Shown: positions 15,284 through 23,316 of the stretch, piece after piece
How positions within the stretch are numbered: position 1 is the first letter of the stretch
Layout of the letters: every line of letters starts with the position of its first letter
DNA from: an uncultured Porphyromonas sp.
Lineage (GTDB): Bacteria; Bacteroidota; Bacteroidia; Bacteroidales; Porphyromonadaceae
DNA length: 31,119 nucleotides
Assembly (NCBI GenBank): GCA_900539765.1
Contig: UQDF01000023.1
Coordinates: forward strand, 1 to 31,119
Direction: 5' to 3'
The notes under the pieces: generated by a model
Database searches by the model: none
The model's input: the letters and a program-made list of their open reading frames with translations, nothing else
Told to the model about the DNA's origin: nothing
Translations under genes and position numbers: made by a program

Positions 15284-15338
15284 TCCCCTCCTCGTCTATC
15301 GATCTTTTATACACAACCTACCACACGCTCTATTCGTT

Positions 15339-17054
15339 ATGTCTCTCTGTAGATACCAGCGTCGTCATAGCTACACCGTACCTGTCGGCGAGGCTCGTCT
15401 AGGAGGCGAGTCTCCACTGCTCTTACAGAGTATGGCCAACGTAAGTACGATGGAGACCGATCTCTGTGTGGCACAAGCCTTACGCTGTGCCAGCGAGGGG
15501 TGTCAACTCTTTAGATACACCGCTCAGGGTGTACGAGAGGCGACCAATCTAGGCGTGATCGCTGAGCGACTACACGCTGAGGGGTGTCGTATGCCTCTTG
15601 TGGCAGACATACACTTTAGGAGCGAACCCGCCTTTGAGGCACTCAAGCATGTGGACAAGGTGCGTATCAACCCAGGCAACTTCCTTCATCAGAAGGCTTC
15701 GCTAGACGATGAGACGGCACGGGCGGAGATCGCTGAGGTCTTCGGGCGCTTCGTTCGCGAAGCACAGGCTCGTCACCGAGCTATACGCATTGGAGTCAAT
15801 CACGGCTCCCTCTCTGAGCGTATCCTAGCTCAGTATGGTAACACGCCCGAGGGAATGGTCGCCTCCTGCATGGAGTACCTAGAGGTATGCGACAGTCTAG
15901 GAATGTATGACGTGGTCATCTCAATGAAAGCCTCCAACGTCCTAGTCATGACGCAAGCCGTGCGGCTACTGGTAGAGCGTATGGATGCACTAGACTGGCA
16001 CTACCCGCTACACCTCGGAGTCACCGAGGCTGGAGCTGGTGAGGATGGTCGTGTCAAGAGCTGTATAGGCATTGCCAGCCTGCTCGTTGACGGTCTGGGT
16101 GACACGCTGAGAGTCTCTCTAAGCGAGGAGCCTGAGGCGGAGCTTAGCTTTGGCAAGAAGCTCATCGCTTACATCGATCAGTTGGCCGCTCTTGACCAAA
16201 CTAGACCGATCTACGCTAGCCACACTTATCGCTCCACAACTCGTGACCAAGCGCAGGGTGCTAAGACGCAGGCGAACGACCCCGCTGTGCTGACGCTAGA
16301 CAGTGACGGGAAGGCTCTCGACGTAGGCTTTGATGCTCGACTAGAGGAGACGCAATTGGCTCTCTCCGATGAGCGACAGACATTACAGGTCATAGACCTA
16401 GACACACCTCTGGATCGGCTCTTGCAGCATCTAGAGGACTTTGTAGCTCACTGGGACGGACACGCTTGGCTAGAGCTACGAGGCGCAGAGCTGGACTATA
16501 TATATAAGGTACGCTATGCCGTGGAGCAGCTTTCGGAAAGAGGCACGATGCCCCGTATCTTGCTACACTATACGTCCCATGCGAGAGGCTATGACGACAT
16601 TTTGATCGACTGCGCCACACAACTCGGCTCCCTACTGCTAGAGGGGATCGGCAATGCGGTCGCTCTCTCAGCAGTGGCTATGAGTCCTAAGGCTCGTCTA
16701 AATCTTCTCAATGGTATCCTGCAGGCGGTACGCATCAAGATGACTCACACGGAGTTCATCAGCTGTCCAGGCTGTGGGCGCACGCTCTTCGACCTCCAGC
16801 AGACGGTGGCGCAGGTCAAGCAACGACTAGCGCATCTGCCTAATCTCAAGATCGGTGTGATGGGCTGCATCGTCAATGGTCCTGGCGAAATGGCCGACGC
16901 TGACTACGGCTACGTGGGCGGAGGTGTCGGCAAGGTCGACCTATACCGAGGACAAGAGCGACTCGTGCACGGCATCCCTTCGGCAGAAGCTGTGGACCGT
17001 CTCATTGAGTTCATCAAGAGTGACGGCAAGTGGTGCGACCCGCCACAGCAATAA
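15339..17054 (+). CDS. ispG: 4-hydroxy-3-methylbut-2-enyl diphosphate synthase
   Basis: A 571-residue GcpE/IspG, the iron-sulfur enzyme that converts MEcPP to HMBPP in the MEP isoprenoid pathway. The N-terminal TIM barrel has MANVSTMET, RYTAQGVREA and ADIHFRSEPA. The C-terminal cluster domain has C476 and C479 in CPGCGRT, C510 in MGCIVNGPGE and the fourth ligand E517. The roughly 200 extra residues between the two conserved parts are the inserted domain of the long (A-A*-B) form found in Bacteroidetes, Chlamydiae and plants. The upstream gap of about 100 bp has no clear promoter. It overlaps no gene; dut starts 20 bp later. Confidence 0.96.
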   Translation: MSLCRYQRRHSYTVPVGEARLGGESPLLLQSMANVSTMETDLCVAQALRCASEGCQLFRYTAQGVREATNLGVIAERLHAEGCRMPLVADIHFRSEPAFEALKHVDKVRINPGNFLHQKASLDDETARAEIAEVFGRFVREAQARHRAIRIGVNHGSLSERILAQYGNTPEGMVASCMEYLEVCDSLGMYDVVISMKASNVLVMTQAVRLLVERMDALDWHYPLHLGVTEAGAGEDGRVKSCIGIASLLVDGLGDTLRVSLSEEPEAELSFGKKLIAYIDQLAALDQTRPIYASHTYRSTTRDQAQGAKTQANDPAVLTLDSDGKALDVGFDARLEETQLALSDERQTLQVIDLDTPLDRLLQHLEDFVAHWDGHAWLELRGAELDYIYKVRYAVEQLSERGTMPRILLHYTSHARGYDDILIDCATQLGSLLLEGIGNAVALSAVAMSPKARLNLLNGILQAVRIKMTHTEFISCPGCGRTLFDLQQTVAQVKQRLAHLPNLKIGVMGCIVNGPGEMADADYGYVGGGVGKVDLYRGQERLVHGIPSAEAVDRLIEFIKSDGKWCDPPQQ

Positions 17055-17074
17055 CCTTTATACCAACGCTACTC

Positions 17075-17509
17075 ATGCTTTCTATTCGGATTATCAACCG
17101 CTCTTCCTATCCCCTACCTCAATACGCTACGGCACTCTCTGCGGGGCTAGACCTACGCGCCAACCTAGAGCAAAGTGTCTCGCTAGCGCCCCTAGAGCGT
17201 CGACTGATACCCACAGGCCTATTTATGGAGATACCCGCCGGCTACGAGGGACAGGTGCGTCCACGCAGTGGGCTAGCCCTCAAGCAGGGACTGACCGTAC
17301 TCAATGCGCCTGGCACGATCGACGCAGACTACCGTGGCGAGCTACAGGTGATCCTCATCAATCTATCTCAAGAGACGGTGGAGATAGCTCCTGGCGATCG
17401 GATCGCTCAGCTCGTCTTCGCTCGCCACGAGCAGTGCGACTGGATTGAGGTAGAGAGCCTCTCGGACACCCAGCGAGGCGATGGCGGTTTTGGACATACG
17501 GGCGTATGA
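17075..17509 (+). CDS. dut: dUTP diphosphatase
   Basis: A 144-residue trimeric dUTPase that hydrolyses dUTP to dUMP, keeping uracil out of DNA and supplying dTMP synthesis. Motif 1 AGLDLRA, motif 2 RPRSGLALK, motif 3 LNAPGTIDADYRGE with the uracil-binding hairpin, motif 4 PGDRIAQLVF and the P-loop-like motif 5 RGDGGFGHTG are all present. The ATG at 17075 was chosen because longer frames overlap ispG and add residues the family lacks. Its stop overlaps the next start in ATGA. Confidence 0.96.
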   Translation: MLSIRIINRSSYPLPQYATALSAGLDLRANLEQSVSLAPLERRLIPTGLFMEIPAGYEGQVRPRSGLALKQGLTVLNAPGTIDADYRGELQVILINLSQETVEIAPGDRIAQLVFARHEQCDWIEVESLSDTQRGDGGFGHTGV

Positions 17510-19269
17510 AAAGCATCGGTCGTCAAACACTTTTACTCGTGCTCTTAGCGCTACTAGGACTAAGCGCTACTAAACTCTCTGCGCAGTCCACAGAGACGGA
17601 GGGGACAGCCTACGCACAGATTGAAGATTATGCCAACATCCTCTTCTTCGCAGGAGCGCAGGAGCCAGCTATCGGCTATCTCTTCTATCTCTACGATGCC
17701 TACCCCGACCAGCAGGTTCGGACGGCTGTACCACTAGCCAGCTGGCTGGATCTGGCGGGTCGCCAAAGCGAAGCTAGAGAACTACTTCAGACACTTTTCT
17801 CCAAGAGAAGTGACCAGGCTCGTGCCAATCAAGAGCTCGTACGCTACTACCTGGCGCTCCTCTACAGTCAAGGAGAGATTAATGAGGCGGATTCGCTCTT
17901 TGCTCTACTTCCAAGAGAAGTCTCCAGCCATCCCGACATACTGCTAGTTCATCTGACGAGCCTAGCGATGCTAGACAAGAGCCAAGAGCTACTAGAGCAG
18001 ATAGCGCTACTAGACACGACGCAGCTCACAACGCCTCAGCAGCAAGACACCTACTATCGTCTCGTTGCTCAGTCCGCTTCGAAGCAGGGCGACTATCAGC
18101 ATATGCTCCAGGCCGCTGAGCGACTCGTCGAGCTGGACCCAAGCAATCTTGGCAATCATCACACACGTCTAGAGGCACTCAATGCACTAAGGCTAGACGA
18201 CCAAATAAACACAAGCCTAGAGCAACTCCAGCGGACGCTCTCCCTACCTGACGCATATATCGAGGTGACTCGTGCCGAGCTGATCGCTTCGCGCAGAGAT
18301 ACCAAACAATCGGCCGAATACCTCCACCACTACCTAGAGCATCAAGACAGCATCTCTTCCGTCTCGGCACGGATTATCTCTTTGTTGCTACCAGACTTTT
18401 CAGACATTAGCCAGATCCCGTCAGAGTTTATCCCCGCCCTGACACGCCTTGCGGAGCTAGAGCCGAGCGACCCGAAGCTCTTCGCCGACCTTTACCTCAT
18501 CGTTTTGGCACAACAGGGGAAAGCGCAGGCGGAGCAACTCGTAAAGCAGTTTTACGACAACCCCAAGACCGCTTATAGTGCAGTAATCATAAAAGCTTCG
18601 CAGATGAAGGAGCAGGAGCGACTAGACTATCTCACTTCGGCGCAAAAGCGTTACCCCGCAGACCTTCAGATACTAGCACTCTACGCTGGCGAACTCATTG
18701 CTCTAGATCGACTAGACGAAGCACAGCAAGCGATCAGTAGCCAATTAGACTTGACCAAGCTCAAGACGACCCAAGACGTTGAGCCAAGCGACGGACTGCG
18801 TATGCTACTCCTCTACTCTTCGCTTATCTATCAAAAGCAGGAGCAGCCGGCACAAGCGCTAGAGGTCTTTGAGATTGCCGAGCGACTCTTCCCCCGAGAT
18901 GCTATCCTACTCAACAACTACGCTTACTACCTCTACACCCTATCCCCGCAAAACAGTAGCTACTTAGCGAAAGCCGAGCAACTAGCTGCGACAGCTTACG
19001 GACTAGCCCCCGAAGAGGCCAACATCCTCGACACTTACGGTACGATCCTCCTAGCTCAGGGGCAAACGACTATGGCGCAACTCATGCTCTCGCAAGCAGT
19101 AGAGCGAGCCGAGCAAATAGGCAAGCCCAATGCGGGCTACATCGAGCGACTAGGCGACGCTTATCTGCAGGGTGGTGATCGACAGGCTGCGCTCCAGCAG
19201 TGGCAGCGAGCTTACGAATTGCACCCCACAGAGGAGCTTCGGCAGAAGATCGATAAGCAGACACCTTAG
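17506..19269 (+). CDS. Exported tetratricopeptide-repeat protein
   Basis: A 587-residue protein with a signal peptide (residues 1-26, ending LSAQS) and many helical pairs of TPR type, clearest in the C-terminal third (AQALEVFEIAERLFPRD, LAPEEANILDTYGTILLAQG, NAGYIERLGDAYLQGGDRQ). TPR arrays serve as protein-binding scaffolds, so a periplasmic or outer-membrane assembly role is likely, but no partner can be read from the sequence. Its start overlaps the dut stop by 4 bp, so translation is coupled. The neighbours (DUF4292 lipoprotein, EnvC-like factor) suggest an envelope function. Confidence 0.85.
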   Translation: MKSIGRQTLLLVLLALLGLSATKLSAQSTETEGTAYAQIEDYANILFFAGAQEPAIGYLFYLYDAYPDQQVRTAVPLASWLDLAGRQSEARELLQTLFSKRSDQARANQELVRYYLALLYSQGEINEADSLFALLPREVSSHPDILLVHLTSLAMLDKSQELLEQIALLDTTQLTTPQQQDTYYRLVAQSASKQGDYQHMLQAAERLVELDPSNLGNHHTRLEALNALRLDDQINTSLEQLQRTLSLPDAYIEVTRAELIASRRDTKQSAEYLHHYLEHQDSISSVSARIISLLLPDFSDISQIPSEFIPALTRLAELEPSDPKLFADLYLIVLAQQGKAQAEQLVKQFYDNPKTAYSAVIIKASQMKEQERLDYLTSAQKRYPADLQILALYAGELIALDRLDEAQQAISSQLDLTKLKTTQDVEPSDGLRMLLLYSSLIYQKQEQPAQALEVFEIAERLFPRDAILLNNYAYYLYTLSPQNSSYLAKAEQLAATAYGLAPEEANILDTYGTILLAQGQTTMAQLMLSQAVERAEQIGKPNAGYIERLGDAYLQGGDRQAALQQWQRAYELHPTEELRQKIDKQTP

Positions 19270-19295
19270 TCCGACACACAATATATAGACCTATC

Positions 19296-20117
19296 ATGAG
19301 ACACACCCTAAGATCTTCCCTACTCATCATCAGTAGCACGCTACTGCTCCTAGCCTGTGGCACACGCTCCAGTCAGTCTAGCTCAACGACAGCACCCACG
19401 GTTGCAGACGCAGGAGGGTGCGTTGTGGACGCTTCGTGGCTTTCTGATCAAATCCTTCAGATCAGCCACATGCCCGAGCATCGCATCGCTAGCGCCGACC
19501 TATCTCTAGGCGACTCACAGCTATCGACACGTATGGATCTCTTTGTAGGTCAGAGCGAGGGAGTGATGCTCTCGGCTCGTCCGCTCCCCTTTGTGGAGGC
19601 ACTCCGCATCTACATACTCCCCGACCACATCGCTCTATACGATATGATGCACGATGCCAAGGTCCTCATCAGCTACTACGATCTGAGCGAGCGACTGGAT
19701 GCCGAGGTGTCGTACACGCTCCTACGTGACCTACTGCTAGGTCAGCCCACTTACCTAGCCGATCGTGAGTACGTAGTCGGGCGCGATGCCCTAGAGGTCT
19801 CACTGCGCAGCCCCAAGGGCAAGCCCTGGATCGCAGACTATATGGTCAACCCGCAATGCCAGCTAGGCACCATCCGCATCGCCTCCACTGACCAGAGCAA
19901 GGGCGGCTATCTGCAGGGACGATACAGCTACCAGAGCGGTGCCAGCAAGCCTGACGTGACCCAGCTCCTCGTCTCCACACCGCGCAAGCGGCTCTCCATA
20001 CAGCTAAAGTATAGCAAGAGCAAAGAGCTCACGCCTGCTCAACTGCAAGATCGTCTCACCGAGCCTCAGGGAGGCTACACGACTATGACCCTAGACGAGT
20101 TACTTCGGCTCCTTTAG
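19296..20117 (+). CDS. DUF4292-like lipoprotein
   Basis: A 273-residue lipoprotein with lipobox LLAC and the modified cysteine at residue 21. The remainder is rich in alternating strands (SADLSLGDSQLSTRMDLFVG, LEVSLRSPKGKPWIADYMV, KRLSIQLKYSKSKE) in the manner of LolA/LolB-like half-barrels. This fits DUF4292, a Bacteroidetes family usually found between a TPR protein and an M23-type protein, as here. A role in lipoprotein or lipid handling would be a guess from the fold. It lies 26 bp after the TPR gene. Confidence 0.75.
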   Translation: MRHTLRSSLLIISSTLLLLACGTRSSQSSSTTAPTVADAGGCVVDASWLSDQILQISHMPEHRIASADLSLGDSQLSTRMDLFVGQSEGVMLSARPLPFVEALRIYILPDHIALYDMMHDAKVLISYYDLSERLDAEVSYTLLRDLLLGQPTYLADREYVVGRDALEVSLRSPKGKPWIADYMVNPQCQLGTIRIASTDQSKGGYLQGRYSYQSGASKPDVTQLLVSTPRKRLSIQLKYSKSKELTPAQLQDRLTEPQGGYTTMTLDELLRLL

Positions 20118-20150
20118 TTTATATTGCACACTCCACTCCTCCATCGATCT

Positions 20151-21452
20151 ATGTCACACCTCCGACGGTTACTCTATACCCTCTGCCTACTCACGCTTAC
20201 AGGCACCCTTCTCTTGGCACAGCAACCCAAGAAGTCAGTTGCCGTACGCAAGCTCGAGCGGCAGCGCACCGAGCTACTCAATGCGATCAAAAAGACCGAC
20301 AAAGAGATCAAGTCACTCGGTCAGAGTCTATCGGAAAAAGCGAAGCAAGATAAACTCATTCGCCAGCAGATCAAAGATCGTACCCAAGTCATCGCACTAC
20401 TAGACCAAGAGGTAGCTCTCCTCAACCACTCCATCGACTCGCTAGCCACACAGATAGGCAAGCTACAGCGAGAAGAGGAGATGAGCCGAGAGCGGTACGC
20501 CAAGACGCTGCAAGCGCTCCAGCAGCGTCCCCGCTTTGAGGATCGACTACTCTTCATCCTCTCCGCTTCCAGCTTTGACGAGGGCATACGTCGTGTGCGC
20601 TACCTCTCGGCTTACGCTAGAGCCCACAAAGAGGTCGCTGCACAGCTACACGCCACCCGTGAGGAGCTACAGGCGAGCCAGAACCAACTCATAGCAACTA
20701 AACAGCAAAAAAGCACACTCCTACAGCTACGTGCCGAGGAGCGTGTCAAGCTAGAGCAGCAACAGAAGAGCATCGCCTCCGAGGTCAAGGAACTATCTAC
20801 CGAGCGGCAATCACTTCAGAAGAAGCTCAAGCAACAACAACGCAAGGCGGAGCAACTCAACCAAGCTATCCAAGAGCAGATAGCTCGTGAGATAGCCGAG
20901 GCTGAGCGCAAAGCACGTGAAGAGCGTGAGCGTCTTGAGCGCGAGGCTCGTAAGAAGGGCAAGAAGGTACCCAAAGAGGCAGAGCGTCGCGCCGAGACCA
21001 AGGACGGCTATGCGATGGACGCTGCCGAGCGTAAGCTGGCCAGCTCCTTTGCTGCCAACAAGGGACGGCTCCCTGCACCTGTCAAGGGTCGCTACCGAGT
21101 CATCAGACGCTTTGGTCTTCAGCAGCACGACGATCTAGCTATGGTGCAGACACGCAATGGCGGTATCGACATACAGGTGGCACGTGGCACCGAGGCGGTC
21201 GCCATCTTCGACGGCGTCGTCAGCAAAGTCTTCGTCGTGCCAGGTTACCACAACTCTATTATCATACGTCACGGTAACTATCTGACCGTCTATGCCAACT
21301 TGCAGACCGTCTCTGTACGAGCAGGACAAAAGGTCAAGACGGGTCAGGTGCTAGGCACCATAGCAAGTGACGATGCGGGGCAGTATGGGGTCATGCAGTT
21401 CCAAGTATGGCACGAGCGCACCAAGCTCAATCCCCAAGCTTGGATACGCTAA
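20151..21452 (+). CDS. EnvC-like murein hydrolase activator (degenerate LytM/M23)
   Basis: A 433-residue exported protein: signal peptide (about 1-24, LLLAQQ), a long charged coiled coil (about 25-270) and a C-terminal LytM domain. The LytM domain keeps the fold sequence (GGIDIQVARGTEAVAIFDGVV, IIIRHGNYLTVYANL, QKVKTGQVLG) but lacks zinc-site histidines: the usual HxG is NGG, YAHL is YANL and the HLHFE block is MQFQVW. Like E. coli EnvC it should therefore activate amidases at the division site rather than cut peptidoglycan itself. That role is inference from family. I chose the ATG at 20151 over an upstream TTG because it starts directly at the signal peptide. It follows the DUF4292 gene by 33 bp. 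Confidence 0.88.
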   Translation: MSHLRRLLYTLCLLTLTGTLLLAQQPKKSVAVRKLERQRTELLNAIKKTDKEIKSLGQSLSEKAKQDKLIRQQIKDRTQVIALLDQEVALLNHSIDSLATQIGKLQREEEMSRERYAKTLQALQQRPRFEDRLLFILSASSFDEGIRRVRYLSAYARAHKEVAAQLHATREELQASQNQLIATKQQKSTLLQLRAEERVKLEQQQKSIASEVKELSTERQSLQKKLKQQQRKAEQLNQAIQEQIAREIAEAERKAREERERLEREARKKGKKVPKEAERRAETKDGYAMDAAERKLASSFAANKGRLPAPVKGRYRVIRRFGLQQHDDLAMVQTRNGGIDIQVARGTEAVAIFDGVVSKVFVVPGYHNSIIIRHGNYLTVYANLQTVSVRAGQKVKTGQVLGTIASDDAGQYGVMQFQVWHERTKLNPQAWIR

Positions 21453-21483
21453 GCCTCGACATACCATTTAGAGCAGTTCATTC

Positions 21484-22437
21484 ATGCAGAGAGCAGAGTC
21501 TATAAGGCATTTAGTCGTTGCTATGGGAGCCTTCGATGGCGTACATCTAGGTCACCAAGCACTGATCCACCAAGTCCTCACGATAGCCGAGCGAGATCAC
21601 CTAACCTCAGGGGTCGTCACCTTCGAGCCGCACCCGCAATTGGTGCTTCACCCCGAGCACCCCTTCCGCCTCATCACGCTAGAGCGAGAGAAGGAGCTAC
21701 TCCTACACCAGATGGGTATAGAGCGAGTCGCCGTGATCCCCTTTACAGCAGCCTTGTCGCAGATGAGTGCCGAGGAGTTTCTCCGCACCTACCTTGACGA
21801 GCAGCTACATATCCACACGCTCGTCGTAGGCTTCGACCACCACTTCGGTCATGACAAGGGACTAGCCTTTGAGGACTACCAAGCGATAGCGCACCGCTAC
21901 GGCATACGCTGTATACGTGGGGAGGCATACGCACTGGGAGACAGCACGAGCCAAGACCCCATCAGCTCGACCGCTATACGTCGCTGGATAGACACAGGTG
22001 CCGTGACCGAGGCGGAGAGACAGCTAGGGCACCCCTACACCATCTTAGGCAAGGTCAAGACAGGGCTTCAGATCGGTCGCAAACTGGGCTATCCGACAGC
22101 CAATATAGAGGTGCCCTCTCCCCATAAAGCGCTCCCTCCCGCAGGAGTCTATATGGCACGCACCACCATCGACCCCTTTGGAGCGAGCCAGCAGAGAGAT
22201 ATACCGAGTATGCTCTACATAGGAACCCGTCCCACGCTCGAGCTAGCCGAGGAGGAGACGATGATCGAGGTCTTTCTGATGGGCGGTGAGGAGTACCAGC
22301 TGTACGGTCAGGAGCTGCAGATCTCCCTCTGCGATAGACTACGACAGGAGCTACACTTCGAGAGTCTCGACGCACTGCGCAAGCAGATCACCCGCGACGA
22401 AGAGGCAGTGCGGCGCTACTTCCACCTCTCCGACTAA
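21484..22437 (+). CDS. ribF: Bifunctional riboflavin kinase / FAD synthetase
   Basis: A 317-residue RibF that makes FMN from riboflavin and then FAD. The N-terminal nucleotidyltransferase domain has GAFDGVHLGHQ (15-25) with the HxGH site, VVTFEPHPQLVL, VVGFDHHFGHDK and SSTAIRRWI. The C-terminal kinase domain has GRKLGYPTANIE and ends in LRQELHFESLDALRKQI. The length is typical. It is last in the run that starts with galE and is followed by a strong terminator. Confidence 0.96.
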   Translation: MQRAESIRHLVVAMGAFDGVHLGHQALIHQVLTIAERDHLTSGVVTFEPHPQLVLHPEHPFRLITLEREKELLLHQMGIERVAVIPFTAALSQMSAEEFLRTYLDEQLHIHTLVVGFDHHFGHDKGLAFEDYQAIAHRYGIRCIRGEAYALGDSTSQDPISSTAIRRWIDTGAVTEAERQLGHPYTILGKVKTGLQIGRKLGYPTANIEVPSPHKALPPAGVYMARTTIDPFGASQQRDIPSMLYIGTRPTLELAEEETMIEVFLMGGEEYQLYGQELQISLCDRLRQELHFESLDALRKQITRDEEAVRRYFHLSD

Positions 22438-22450
22438 TCTCACCCAATAC

Positions 22451-22499
22451 AAATGAAGGGGCTATATCGCTACTCTGCGGTATAGCCCCTTTCATTTTG
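22451..22499. terminator. Strong terminator after ribF
   Basis: AAGGGGCTATA (22456-22466) and TATAGCCCCTT (22481-22491) form an 11-bp stem with a 14-nt loop, and the flanks AAATG and CATTTTG extend it past a single bulge. The T-rich right flank suits plus-strand termination, and the A-rich left flank makes it potentially bidirectional. Confidence 0.8.
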
Positions 22500-22515
22500 T
22501 TTGCTAAGCCTAGCG

Positions 22516-22553
22516 TCACCTAGGTGAAACTGGAGTTTCATAGGCAGGAAACT
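22516..22553. repeat. Nested palindromes between ribF and the Sua5-like gene
   Basis: TCACCTAGGTGA (22516-22527) is a perfect 12-bp palindrome. TGAAACT/AGTTTCA (22525-22531 and 22534-22540) and AGTTTC/GAAACT (22534-22539 and 22548-22553) follow. The centres of the first and last dyads are 22 bp apart (22521.5 and 22543.5), and the GTTTCAT word also appears in the array near 10.7 kb. Confidence 0.55.
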
Positions 22554-22606
22554 GACATCTCATCCGTGTGACACGGTTTTTTCTATCGGTATCCCGTCTG
22601 ATTTCG

Positions 22607-22614
22607 TATCTTTG
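22607..22614 (+). promoter_or_regulatory. Promoter -7 box of the Sua5-like gene
   Basis: TATCTTTG matches TAnnTTTG and lies 53 bp before the ATG at 22667. A T-rich stretch (GGTTTTTTC, about 22575-22583) upstream may serve as -33 with a slightly long spacer. The site also argues against the longer reading frame that opens at 22568. Confidence 0.6.
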
Positions 22615-22666
22615 CGCTAGAAGTCTTCACAATGTTGTGAAGGCATTTACCTCTCTAGATAGCTTT

Positions 22667-23254
22667 ATGAACCAAGTATCTCCTTCTCCTGAGACTCTAT
22701 CCGCAGCGCGTGAAGCGGTCGATGTATTACAGCGTGGTGGCATCATCCTCTACCCTACCGACACGATTTGGGGCTTGGGATGCGATGCAACGAATGAGGA
22801 AGCGGTGGATCGCCTCTCAGCGCTTAAGGGTCGCCCCACAGGCAAGCCGATGCTGATGCTGGTCGATAGCGACGTGCGGATACAGTCGTATGTGCGTACG
22901 ATACCATCGATGGCATTCCAACTGATCGATGTGGCGGTGCGTCCGCTCACTATTATCTACCCCGAGGGACGCAATGTGGCGCCACAACTGCTCGCAGACG
23001 ATGGCTCGATCGGGATACGCATCGCAAGCGATACGCTCTGTCAGGAGATCTGCCGCATGCTACGCCGACCACTCGTCTCTACCTCGGCCAATCTGGCGGG
23101 AACCAGTTCGCCGCACAACTACTCAGAGATTGACCCAGCACTGATCAAGATGGTCGACTATGTGGTCCCGCTACGCCAAGATGAGCATATCGATGGCATG
23201 CCCTCAGACATTATCAAACTGGGGATCAATAATGAGGTGCAGGTCATTCGCTAA
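22667..23254 (+). CDS. Sua5/YciO/YrdC family protein, likely threonylcarbamoyl-AMP synthase
   Basis: A 195-residue YrdC-fold protein. TsaC-type members form threonylcarbamoyl-AMP from threonine, bicarbonate and ATP for the t6A modification of ANN-decoding tRNAs. Key segments are YPTDTIWGLGCDATNEEAV, the KGRPTGKPMLMLV loop (the KxR-type ATP site) and STSANLAGTSSP. It is the short single-domain form without the Sua5 C-terminal domain. The start at 22667 is downstream of the promoter; the longer frame would begin before it. YciO-type paralogues of unclear function share these motifs, so the exact activity is not certain. Confidence 0.87.
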   Translation: MNQVSPSPETLSAAREAVDVLQRGGIILYPTDTIWGLGCDATNEEAVDRLSALKGRPTGKPMLMLVDSDVRIQSYVRTIPSMAFQLIDVAVRPLTIIYPEGRNVAPQLLADDGSIGIRIASDTLCQEICRMLRRPLVSTSANLAGTSSPHNYSEIDPALIKMVDYVVPLRQDEHIDGMPSDIIKLGINNEVQVIR

Positions 23255-23275
23255 GTAAGAGGTTGTTCAAAAGCT

Positions 23276-23293
23276 GCTAAACGACCCTTTAGC
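23276..23293 (+). terminator. Weak hairpin before the sugar-transferase gene
   Basis: GCTAAA (23276-23281) and TTTAGC (23288-23293) form a 6-bp stem around CGACCC, followed by GGTTTCT. It may partly terminate the upstream transcript. There is no obvious promoter between it and the next gene at 23317. Confidence 0.3.
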
Positions 23294-23316
23294 GGTTTCT
23301 AATCACAGCCCCATCT

